NCBI GenBank assembly: GCA_008931825.1
Contig: QXVZ01002566.1
Span: 1 to 24,553, forward strand
Direction: 5' to 3'
From: Phallusia fumigata
Taxonomy: Eukaryota; Chordata; Ascidiacea; Phlebobranchia; Ascidiidae
Length of the DNA stretch: 24,553 nucleotides
A model generated the notes under the pieces. It searched no databases, was not told the origin of the DNA, and saw only the letters and a program-made list of their open reading frames with translations. Shown here in pieces: positions 11,856 to 21,839 of the stretch; position 1 is the stretch's first letter, and the number at the start of each line of letters is the position of its first letter. Made by a program: the position numbers and the translations under genes.

Positions 11856-11859
11856 GTTG

Positions 11860-13110
11860 AGTGTTGAGAAGATTTAACGATATTGTTTTCTCTCTTTACT
11901 AAATCATGTGTTAAGGAATGACCAAACGCATTGTTTTCAATATAAATTGTGATTTTATGCCTGTGGGTATTTCTGTACCATATGGTTGGTAACACCACCC
12001 GACGTATTGATTTAAGGCAAGTAATTTTGCGCAGCGACCAGGACAAGTAAATAAGGTGGCTGATTCGGGCCATTGCTACAACTTTACCATTTCTACCCGA
12101 CATCAGGTTTTACAAAAATATGGAGCACTAGTTGTTTGTTGACAAAAGATCTTGTTTCACAAGTACACACCATAATATGAAGTTAAACATCGTCAAATCA
12201 CCCAAAGTAAGTTTGTCGTCTGCACGCCAGCATTATCTTGAGTTGACACTAGGTGTCGCATTCAAGCCACAAAATGTCGCTATAGAGCAACATAAATTGA
12301 TAAAGCAAATAGAAACCACTAGGTGTGACAAAGAGCATTATTTGCAACAGTTATACGTTAAAATGTTGCTGAATGTATTTGGATTTTTTTTTGGAAGCAA
12401 CAAAAATGTCAAAGATTCACTTGCAAGCGTCCCTTTGATCAATTACACTTTACAGATAAAATGGTATACAATTTTTGTTTGTTAGGGTCTACAAAACATG
12501 TTGTCGACTTTGCAAGTCACGTATTCAAGACTTATCTTTGACTTTTTACCAGGCCCAAATGGCTTTTAATATTTGTTTTGGACATTACAAAAAAGTTTTT
12601 AACAAATCAAATACATACTGTGAATTTGTTCCTCGCTTTTGCCGAAATTTTGTTCAATGTGCAGTTTTATAATAAAAGTGTCAGACCCTCCAAGTTTATC
12701 ATTTAAACGTGGTACATCTTTTTTCAAAAAACTGTTTATTACAGGATATTGGACAAAAACACAAACTGAAAGTGGTTGTTGTTGGTGCTTGACATCATGT
12801 GAAAATGATCATCGTAACAGCTAAGTAAACTGGAGTTCACAAATTAAAAATTAAAAGGTACAGGTTGACGTCAGGTAATGATTCCTGATTCCATTTATGT
12901 CGGAACCTTGATTACTTGTGGTGCACTTTAGAGATTGCGCGCGTTTGCCTTTAAATAATAGTCATCGCTTTCGTTTTAATGTTGTTTGTTCATGTTTTGA
13001 CCCTTGGGCCCTCTTTTGGTTACTAATATCCACACGTTAACATTCCTGCCAGTGCTTTTTGAATCCTCCGATCATTGAACACAAAACATGCGTTAATATA
13101 CCAGTAAAAG
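11860..13110. mobile_element. Dispersed repeat, copy 1 (inserted between C and the orphan TM exon)
   Basis: This stretch aligns in the same orientation with about 21840-22920. The best-kept part is 12180-12320 against 22000-22110, including GCATTCAAGCCACAAAATGT and GTCGCTATAGAGC. More shared blocks continue to the TTTCGTTTTAATGTTGTTTG stretch (12969 and 22800). Matching is weaker but visible outward to about 11990 and 13110. The open frames inside (for example 12132-12485 plus) are not shared as proteins between copies, so this looks like a non-autonomous or decayed element. The left limit coincides with the break in receptor C. No terminal repeats were identified with certainty. Confidence 0.7.
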
Positions 13111-13359
13111 CTAATGCTTATCAGGACATAAATTTTAAAATTGCGACCGGGCAGCAATATATGTCCCTTCCTCGGGGGTTTAGGATTGACAACTGCAACA
13201 CTACAATGTTTAGTCTTCAAGTCTCATACTAGTGATCTTTAGAACATTGCTTGATTCAGATATTTGTCGGCTTTAGTTTTGTTTAAGTTAAACACTTCAG
13301 GTAAATTTTTGGCAAATTGTACAATCATAGAAATCCTGAAACAAAAACAAATCTTGCAG

Positions 13360-13468
13360 ATGTCCCACTAGTTGGACGGGTTCTTTTAATATTTACTGGT
13401 GTATTTTTCGGAATTGCTGTCGTTCTTCTTTCTTGTTACATGATGTACAGGCATTGGTGTTGCACATG
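13360..13468 (+). pseudogene. Orphan transmembrane exon resembling receptor D's TM exon
   Basis: A 3' splice site (CTTGCAG) is followed by an open phase-1 stretch coding DVPLVGRVLLIFTGVFFG and then a hydrophobic run ending in YMMYRHWCC. A possible donor lies at 13469. It aligns without gaps to the D membrane exon at 8646: the VP start, G at position 6, LIF/LVF, the central G and YMM/YVM fall at equal positions. No CCP or Ig exons are found upstream, where the dispersed repeat sits. The most likely reading is the remains of a second D-like gene that was head-to-head with receptor C. A chance hydrophobic ORF is the alternative. Confidence 0.45.
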
Positions 13469-13469
13469 G

Positions 13470-14039
13470 TGGGTTCCATTATTTACAGATTTAAAAATCA
13501 TTTTTAAGGCTCGAATAAAATAGGTGAAAGTTGCAACGTTCCTAAACATGTTCAACTGAGTTAATTTTTGAGAAAATATATTTGCCACTTTTAATAATAG
13601 TAACATTTAATTATGCTGTAATTTCAACGTTGCAAATATTGCAATACTGATCTACGTATGCCAAGCAAAAATATTTTTTTGTAGTTTACCAGTCGTAATA
13701 CAAAAGAAGGTAAGTGGACGACGAAAGAAAACGAATCATCCATATACAACACTTTAAAATATAACTCTTCGCTTTGCCAAAGACGTTTACAAACATGTTT
13801 GTTTGATTTGTGTGCTTTGCTAATGTATCGGACTTGGACTCGGATGAATTCAAATATTTTAATTGTGTTTAATTTTTTCGTTTTGTATTTTATTTGACCC
13901 GGTTTAATCTTGCCCTTTCTTTAACCATTTAGCCCAAATTCGGTAGTGCCGAACGTTATAAAAACTCGATAGGGGTTTGCCTACGGGTTCCACTCGCACA
14001 AGGTCCAAAACATTTTTACAATAATGTTTTTAACAAGAT
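13470..14039. other. Intergenic stretch without recognised gene
   Basis: AT-rich DNA after the orphan membrane exon. The frame from that exon runs on to a stop at 13521-13523, next to an AATAAA at 13515-13520, which could be a leftover 3' end. I see no further exon, RNA gene or repeat that I can support. Confidence 0.4.
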
Positions 14040-15014
14040 ACAATATACACTAACAAGTTGTGTGTGAAGTGTTTTTGCCTGAAAATTTTGCATTTTAAAA
14101 CCAGCTTTAAAACGCTCAAGATGCCTCCCCTATCGTTGTTGTCGTTTTACAAAGTGTTGCGCATTTTATATTTTTTAACAAAATCTGCGTGTAATCTTTC
14201 TTAATTTGACTTAACATATGGTTCGTAAATAAAGCGAACGGCCATTTTTTCATTAAGAAACTGAGTTTAAACTGTTAAAAGGGTTTGTCAGGATTTAGAG
14301 AAGTAATGGTTTATAGTCCTAATTCTACCTTTTTCGAACAACCAAATCATGGAAAAAGTTGATTTTAAAAACAACGAAGGTTTCAGCAGTTAACGAAAAG
14401 TGCATTTCATAAAGATTAGCAACTACCATGTAAGACAAAACCGTATTTTGTTGTCCACATGAGCCTTTGAGATTATTTCGGGTATCCTTAGTTGGACCCA
14501 AAAGCTTAAGAAGTGGTCATGGCCGAAGTGTTCACTCATATATAGGTCTAGATAAAGATTTTCTTGGAGGCCCTGCTGGCTATTACTGTGTCTAAAAGAT
14601 GCACCGTTTGAGAGTCCTAAAATGGTATAATTCGACTTTTAGACCTCAAATTGGAACAGGTCGCTACTAAAGCAAAAAATATATATACACCCGTCTGTTA
14701 GTTCCGACTTTTATTTCCTCTCAGTATAAACACAACAGGGGCTTTTATGACATGTCTCGAAAATACCCCAAGGCTTTTTACGCTGAACATTGGATCGCAG
14801 CTGGCTATCCCAGATACTAGGTAATATTAGGAGCTAGTACAACTAGAACTGCTCGGAATAAAACCAAAATACACCAGTTTGCCACTTGCTATAAAAACTA
14901 ATTAAAGAATATTATACTTTCATTCCAATTCGAGCCAACATGGGCTTATAAGGTACATCATCGTTGTTTGAAATGGAAGGGAATCAACCGAATATTGTTG
15001 TCACTCTGATGATG
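14040..15014. repeat. 3' flank of receptor B, duplicated at 9300-9885, with an extra segment
   Basis: Homologous to the DNA beyond the receptor C stop, in the same order and orientation. The B copy has about 400-480 additional bases, roughly between 14200 and 14670, with no counterpart in the C copy. This is either an insertion here or a deletion there. I see no coding frame in the extra part. The segment also holds the 3' UTR of receptor B; a TATAATATTC-type stretch near 14908-14920 is shared with the C copy (near 9780) and may serve for polyadenylation. Confidence 0.6.
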
Positions 15015-18000
15015 TCAAATATCCGTGGCTGAAACAAGTAAACACTTGCAAATCGAATGGTGCTTTATAAACTTTTACTTACCGTACGAATTTTCATCCT
15101 TGTTAGGAAAAGAAACATTTTCATATTTAGAACCAGGTTTATCGACTAAAAGAACAATTAAAGTAGCGATTTAGTGACAAAAAGACAAAAATAGTTTGTT
15201 AATGAAACCAAACCAACCGTCATTAGCATAGATGTGCTCGCCTAACTCTTCGTAGTTGTGCTCTATTTCGGATGATTCAACACTACCTCTTGCTACATCT
15301 TGCTTGTCCTCATTTTGTGTGTTCATGTAAATTACATCTTGCTTCTTACAGTCGCCTTCAAACACAATAATAAACATTAATACTAAAAACGACTTGTGAA
15401 AATCCCCTCCGGCACTCTACTGACCTGCTGCTCTCGAAATGTTTCTTCGGCGATAGAAAAACACCGTAGCAATCACTATGACAACGAGCACAATGGCCCC
15501 GACAACGCTTCCTATTATTATCGCTGTTTGATTGCCGCCGCTTGGAGGAGTTGGAGCAATTGTAGTCACGTGGATATAAGCAGTGAGCGTTGCATCGGAA
15601 AAGAAACTCGATCTCAGGGTAAGCTCGTATTTCATATCGTTTGTGGACGTCTGAAATTAGTTGAATTAGTTAACAAATTTTTATGAATATTTACCGCAAG
15701 CTAAGAACGGCGTTTGTTATCATTTACGCCAGGAATGCATTTAGATTGGCAATTCAACACCGATATGTGTTCTTTAAAAGCTCACTTCAAGCTCGGGCAA
15801 AACAAACAGGTCGTTGGGGAAGTAAAATTATGAACAAACAAATTTAAACTGGCTAATAAAAGATTTATAAAAGTAAATAATCCATTACTGTTAAGTTGTT
15901 AATTTGCCCTGTTTATTCAAAAATTTAGTTGAGATTACCGAAATTTTAGCGTAAAATATGAAAATAAATATAACACTTCGACTCACACGTACCATGTTAA
16001 AGTAAAATGTCTGTAATGTGTTGTCATCGTAAGTGGCAATGCTACAAAATGGACAGGGAACTTCCGTACCTAGGAAATAATGATAAAATGCAAAGGTGAA
16101 CGGTAAATAAACGTATTATATCTACGTTCAACTGAAAAGTGTTTTACCATTCACTTTCAATGTCCAAATATCAGCTGAAGGATTGGATGAAAATTGGAAG
16201 ACACAAGTTCCGTTTTCCACATCACCATGACTACAATCGACAGCGTTGCTGTATTGGGAAACTGGTTCAACTAAATCCAAAAACATGTTTGTAAATAACA
16301 ACGTCTGCCGTGCTTTCGTAAGACACTCACATAAAACATCCAAGAATATCAAATTTTGTGTTGTTCCAAAATCATTAGCAGTAATGCATGTGTAATTTCC
16401 CCAATCAAGCCTTGTCAACTGGTTTAAATATAATACAGCAGAATTTTGGTTAACATCACGATCGCTTGACGGAATTTCCCATGCAAATAACGTGTCTAAC
16501 TCGTTTTGATAGGCAAGACTGCAGTTTAAAGTTACTTCATCGCCAGCAAATACTTGTTCTGTGTCGTTTGAGTCGTATTGTATGTTCGGAATTCCTGTAA
16601 AATCAAGACATAAATTTTGTGAGTCAGTTACTTTTATTTCTTACCTACTTTCATTTTCTTTAACCACAATCAGTTCTAGTGAAGGTGATTCCCCATCGCC
16701 ATATGTATTTGCAGCAAAACATGTAACTGATTGTTGTGAGCTGACGTGTTGTGTTATTTCGCAAGAGCTGAATGATTCAGAACTTTTGTTGGCAAATTGA
16801 AAGGAGCAGTTTGCTTGTGGGTTGGCATCGCTCTCACAAAACAATGTCACATCTTGATTTCCATTTAGAAGTAATTGTGAACCGGTGTGAACGATGTTAG
16901 TTGATTCTTGTGGGGTTAGAAGTACGTCATACGGTTTGTCTGTAAAATTGTAAAAAGTATGAAGAAATCTCACAGCACAAGGTTACTCACGAAATTAAAC
17001 AAATAACAGACACTGCTCTTTAAGAATCTTACATAGCACAGAAACGTCAACCTTCCCTGAAGAATTTTGAAACAAGTCAGTTGTATTGCAAACATAATTT
17101 CCCTTTTCGAAACGTGAAATTTTCTGTATGTTTAAAATTGAATTGCTGGAAGCGGCGATACTTGATGGAGATATCCATTGAAATGTTGTGTTAATTTCAT
17201 TTTGGTAATCGATGTTACAGGTCAATGTCAAGGTCTGTCCTTCAATAACTGGTGCGTTGTGTTGAATTCTTACAGTTCCTGTGGTGATTTGTTAAGACCG
17301 CAGTTTGGTTGAAAAAATATCTTTAGACACATTTTGCAACAAACTTACTTGATTCGACCACGACTATTTGTTTTGTTTGACTTTCTTGACATCCAGCACA
17401 ATTTGAAACATGACACGTAACAAATCCTGATTGGTCAAAATATTGATTTGTGTCACATGATGTTGAAAACTCAGTTTCATTTAATTTCCAAACACAATTT
17501 GCTGAATCCACATCGCTGGTGCACTGGAGCGGAACGGTTTGAAAGGAGTCAAGAAATATCGTTGATCCCGCCTTGATGACGTCATTCGAAGTTTTAACAT
17601 TCGTTTTCACGTTTTTTGGTGTTGCTTTAAAAATTTGCTTGTTATATAAAACGGCAAGTTCTTTTTAATTTCAACTTACAAAACACGTTAATGATGATGA
17701 CGTCAGATCTTCCAGTTTCCGCATATATTTGCGTGTAAGGGGTTACAGCTTGACAAAATGTTTCTAATCCATTGTGTCGTCTTTGTAAAGACAGAAAAAA
17801 TGTCTCGCCCTTGAATATTAGGCTAATAGGTAATAGTGTGAATGCAACTCTTTGACAAAATTGGAAAAATACTCAACTTTTTTAACTGTTGTAAGTTCTT
17901 TGCCAAATAAGAACCGAGTCATGTTTCCTTGTGGTAACGTGTCATTGTATAAACATGAGAAGCTTAGTGCATCGCCAACCACGTTACAAGACGTTGAGTT

Positions 18001-19065
18001 GTCTTGCAGTTTAACAACCGGCGCTAAATAATACAATGCACTTATTATGACCTGGATAGGAAAAGAAACACAGGCACAGAAACAACACTGAACCCTCCCT
18101 TTTACAAACTGGCAAAAATATTTCTAAATTTTTTGAGATTTGTTTGCTTAACCTTTAAAAATTGCAGAAATGCAAACGTTGAAAACTTGTTTAAACCTTC
18201 CCAGCATTGCAATCCATCCTGGCCCATCCACTGGGCTGATTGTAAACAAACTGTTTCAGTGTTTGTTAATTCCTTCGCGTTTGTGTAGAAAAGTTTTCCA
18301 TCATTTCGACAACTAAAGTTTCCCGATGAGTTAAAATTGAAACCAGATGATGATGTCACCATTACGTCATCATGCAATGTTTGATCACAATCTGAAACGT
18401 TCACATTTTGTCATTTGAAGCCAACAATACAGGTGCAAAAACAAAATAACATTTATTTACCTGTAATGTTTATTAAACTATCACCAATGCAGCTTCTTCC
18501 CATACAGAAAGAAACTATTTGCAAGTTGATGTTGTTAAAAGATTGGTTCATTGGAATTGTTACTTCCAACGTTGTAACAATGCAACTTCCATTTTGGACC
18601 AAAGATGAATTAAATTCGTTGTAATTAAATTCTGTTTGTTCCCATTTTCCGTCGAATTTACTGTGTGTAGCTTGGTCTGAACCTCGTGAACCCCAATATT
18701 CATCAGGTGGGTAGTTTACTCGCCATGTCACGTCACTTATATCACATATTTCGGCTGAATATAACACTCCTTCATATTGTGATGCCCAAGTCGTGTAAAC
18801 GGGTGAGATGTGGAAGTTGCCACAAACGCAATCTGAAAGTAACGCCGCTAATTAAATCTTTTATTGCCCGGGTGGTGTATGACGGATTCATTTCTAAATA
18901 TCCACGATTGCAATCTAAAGAGCAGATGGCAATCAGGAATCAATCTTGCTTAACTTTTGTTGTTAATTTTCAACAATCAGTTTTAACTTTCGACTTACTG
19001 TTAAGTGCGAATTCTCCAGTCAGCATCCCGAAAAAGGAAAACAGTAACAAAACTCCGAAGCTCAT
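15015..19065 (-). CDS. Receptor B: multi-Ig/CCP transmembrane receptor with YxN/ITIM-like tail
   Basis: Predicted type I receptor of 875 residues. Exons, 5' to 3': 19065-18999, 18832-18461, 18391-18197, 18023-17878, 17809-17680, 17624-17349, 17278-17033, 16939-16649, 16594-16331, 16270-16148, 16069-15993, 15650-15425, 15355-15218, 15145-15083 and 15028-15015 (TGA). All phases match and the exon total is divisible by three. Signal peptide MSFGVLLLFSFFGMLTG. Unknown domain 23-146 with six Cys. CCP-like module 147-211 (VCLQSAQW...LQCW). Ig-like domains at about 212-303, 304-395, 396-477, 478-574, 575-662 (core LDWGNYTC) and 663-770. Membrane helix about 772-794, then YRRR. Tail tyrosines: Y814 (YMNT), Y839 (YEEL), Y847 (YAND), Y858 (SKYENV, an ITIM match) and Y871. 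Three fit YxN, the Grb2 SH2 consensus. There are many NxS/T sites. Likely a signalling surface receptor; ligand unknown. This is the cleanest gene in the cluster. Confidence 0.88.
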
Positions 19066-20253
19066 GTTTGCAAAGCTAACGTTAATCTTTGTAATAAGCT
19101 GATTACCATTTGTACTAATCTGCAAAATACATCGCTATAACATCGGACTGAGCAGACAATTTACCAAATTGACACTAGCAAACAAATGTAGGTTGTCACT
19201 TACAACGCCTGATGTGACATAAAGCCAAAATCAACGTTCATGTTAGATGTTGTACAAACATTGCTGGTCTTAAACATACGAAACGCGAATAAACGTACGA
19301 AGCGAAAGTTGTAATTTCGTGACGTCATCTGTTGCGAAGCGCGTTAGCTCAAATGTTTACGAGCAGTTTGTCAAATATTGTTACAAAATATATCTAAACC
19401 TTTTTGTGTCTATTACAAAAACAAAAATGTATTTGACGCCTAATGTGTGATGATCGTGTTATTAGCACGTATTGAATTGAAACATCTTCGCCCAACTAAT
19501 GCGAAAACAAAAGTGAGAATAAATAAAAAATAAATATCATGTTACAGGCGCGTTAATTTACTTACATTCATAAACTTGAGGTAGGTCTGTTATTTTCCGT
19601 AAAGGTTAACTGTAGGCAGGAGAGTGTATCCGAATTGTTTAGAGTTGTACAGTAAAACAATGCCCCCGCCCAGTTTATACACAACAGGTAGTTGTGTCAT
19701 TCCAACGTACTTACAGAATTACTCGGTTTGTTCGAAAAATGTTAATTACACAAACAATATATGTGAACAACGTTCCAGCCAAATTAGGTTGTAGTTTGCA
19801 CCATTTGAAACATTATCTTTAACGTGTTAAAAATTTGGTGTTTAAACCCAGCACCCTTTCGAGTACGACCACCAATAAGGTTTTACGTCTGTGCAGAAGA
19901 CTGTGGTTATAACTAAGACCGATTGTTTCCTGCCCAATTATCTTCAAGAGCACAAAGTTTTCATATTGCTCACCATCCTAAATGGATCGTAAAATAGACG
20001 GTAACATAACACCCGTAGGTTGGAGGCATGATAACGAGGGAAGCAGTTTGCTGTCCTTGGATCAACTTGGTTTAAATCAATCAGCGTTCTAAATACGCGA
20101 CAGATTCAAAGATTACTCCTCCCAGGGCAAGCCTAAATGGCAAAAATAAGTTTTGTAAATAGATAACTTGTTATCCCTACCCGGACCCACACATTTCTAC
20201 AGTTGTATTTCTTTTTCATGATAAAAAAGGACAAAAAGACAGTTGTTGCTTAC
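19066..20253. other. Upstream region of receptor B and intergenic DNA
   Basis: This stretch should hold the promoter of receptor B. On the minus strand a short segment at 19566-19609 has good splice signals on both sides (CTACAG before it, GTAAGT after it) and could be a non-coding 5' exon. Apart from that, I see no coding exon, RNA gene or clear repeat. Confidence 0.35.
19320..19327. promoter_or_regulatory. Palindromic CRE-like site upstream of receptor B
   Basis: TGACGTCA, the full CREB/ATF palindrome, lies 255 bases upstream of the receptor B start codon. TGACGTC also occurs inside several exons of A and B, so the match alone is weak evidence. Confidence 0.25.
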
Positions 20254-21162
20254 CCTTGTTTTATTTCTATTAAGTAGTGCATAATATGTGACATCTCTTG
20301 GTAATCTCCATCTTCAGTAAGGTGACCTAACTTGATTCCAACCAACTTTCCAAATTTAGTTGCTCCATCATCACACTTTTTGCCAATGGTCAATTTGAAA
20401 ATTTTCTTGTTGCTATTCAAGTGTCTACAGTTGTTTCTAAATCATTGACGTTGATAAATAAACTAAAATATGTCCAGTAATTTTAAAATGATTGGTAATC
20501 TCTAAACTCTAACTTGTTGCTTTATTATGTCACAAAATAATTTACTTTAAAGTGTTGCTCTTTTTGTAAGATGCATTTAGGATGTATTGGCAATTGCAAT
20601 TACAATGATGTAATACATATTAAATACAAAACTACAACAATATCCCTAATGGAACTGATGAGGTTTGTTAGCAAGTCATAAGCCTATGTGACTGCAACCT
20701 TTAGTAAAATCTATCCGAATGTAAGTTGGTATAAACTTTTTACCTTTTTACTTAATAAAGTATTCCTATTCTTACTACACATATCAATTTACCTGTACAA
20801 CAGGGAAATGGTAAACATTGCTACAAATGGTAGACTGGTCTGTGACTCAAATTGTAAATTTGACTTAAACTCATTTTGCATCATGTCAGTAAAACTATGG
20901 AGATCTCTAGTAAACTGTATTTACCATTACGATTACACAATCTATGTCAAAGATGGTCAACAAACAATGCCATGTTCTTAAAATATTGCCATGGACGTTT
21001 GTTGCCAGCACCTGATCCACTCAGCCCTTTTTGTGTATTTCTCCACCTTTTTGTACACGCTTCCACTGATATAATTACACAGTTTACAATTTTTTTCAGA
21101 AAACAAAAGCATTTTGCTGCTAATAACTTACCTGATTGTTCTAATCCTACTGCAATTGTTTT
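20254..21162 (-). CDS. MADF (Myb/SANT-like) domain gene or transposon-derived fragment
   Basis: Three minus-strand exon candidates. First: 21162-21132 (ACAATTGCAG region, coding KTIAVGLEQS). Second: 21065 down to about 20947, coding VEACTKRWRNTQKG, then NKRPWQYFKNMALF. Third: 20436 or 20424 down to 20254, coding KKIFKLTIGKKCDDG, then KFGKLVGIKLGHL and MSHIMHYLIEIKQ. The order IA..L..S.E.C.KRWRN...W.YF..M is typical of the second half of the MADF DNA-binding domain. The D...FGKLV..KL..L pattern resembles the C-terminal helix region of many MADF proteins. Exon 2 reads into TGA at 20947-20949 unless a GTTTGT donor is used inside its last codons; that donor gives the phase needed by exon 3. The first half of MADF and a start codon are not found. 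It may be a host regulator, the accessory protein of a PIF/Harbinger-type transposon, or a relic. Confidence 0.5.
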
Positions 21163-21839
21163 CTGTTGTCTATGTGTTGCTTATGTTTTTTAATTAAAAA
21201 AAACGTAACTATTCCCCCCAAAAATTATAAGGTTTTTAATAAACAAATACATGTTAGCCATCTGCATTTTTAAAACACATTTATTTGCAAAAGGTTATAG
21301 TTGTAAAAATAACGTAAACAGAACGTTGCGTGAACCGGGCTTCAGTAACCATGCAGTGCAATACCAAGAAAACTTTTTGATCTTAATCGGATGTAGTAAC
21401 AACATTGGCTATTTCAATTACTCTACTGAAAAACAAGCTGTTAAAAATATAAAAATAAGGTAAGAGACACGTGTACGTCATCAACATAGATTGACTTTGT
21501 TAATTAGTGCTGTTGAAGAATCGAAGAAAGGTACAGTACGTTAGTACGGTATGGTACCCAGCAAAAATCATTAAAAGGTACGATATGTCCTTCATAACGA
21601 GGCACCTGGTAAGCACAGCTTTATACGTACCGTACTGCCAAAGGGTCGAGCGGTTGTCCCAATCACTGAACATATGAGTCATGATCACCGATTGCTTCGT
21701 TTTGAAAAAACTTGCCTGCTACACTGGTTTACCTCTAGTGTTCTTTCTTAACTTAACCATGTGCCGAGCAATAACACAAATAATGATTTTGCAACTATGT
21801 GTAGTTTCTTTTTCAAATTGTGGACAGCATTATTAGACT
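21163..21839. other. Intergenic DNA with a small palindromic element
   Basis: No exon could be supported here, including the missing 5' part of the MADF gene. The segment 21530-21639 starts with GGTACAGTACG and ends with CGTACCGTACTGCC, an imperfect inverted repeat about 110 bases apart. This could be a very small MITE or a hairpin-forming relic. Confidence 0.35.

Noticed and set aside
12132-12485. 117-residue frame within the dispersed repeat (plus)
   Set aside because: The second copy of the repeat does not preserve the frame, and there is no recognisable transposase or reverse transcriptase motif.
258-19065. Identification as the tunicate vCRL1 or another named allorecognition gene
   Set aside because: CCP modules and a membrane helix alone are not enough. 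I could not match specific sequence from memory with certainty, so no gene symbol was given.
18686-19102. 138-residue open frame on the plus strand
   Set aside because: It lies antisense to exons 1 and 2 of receptor B, which have signal peptide, splice phase and paralogue support. The plus frame has no domain.
20688-20981. 97-residue plus-strand frame
   Set aside because: Low-complexity hydrophobic start, no domain, and its end runs antisense to the MADF exon.
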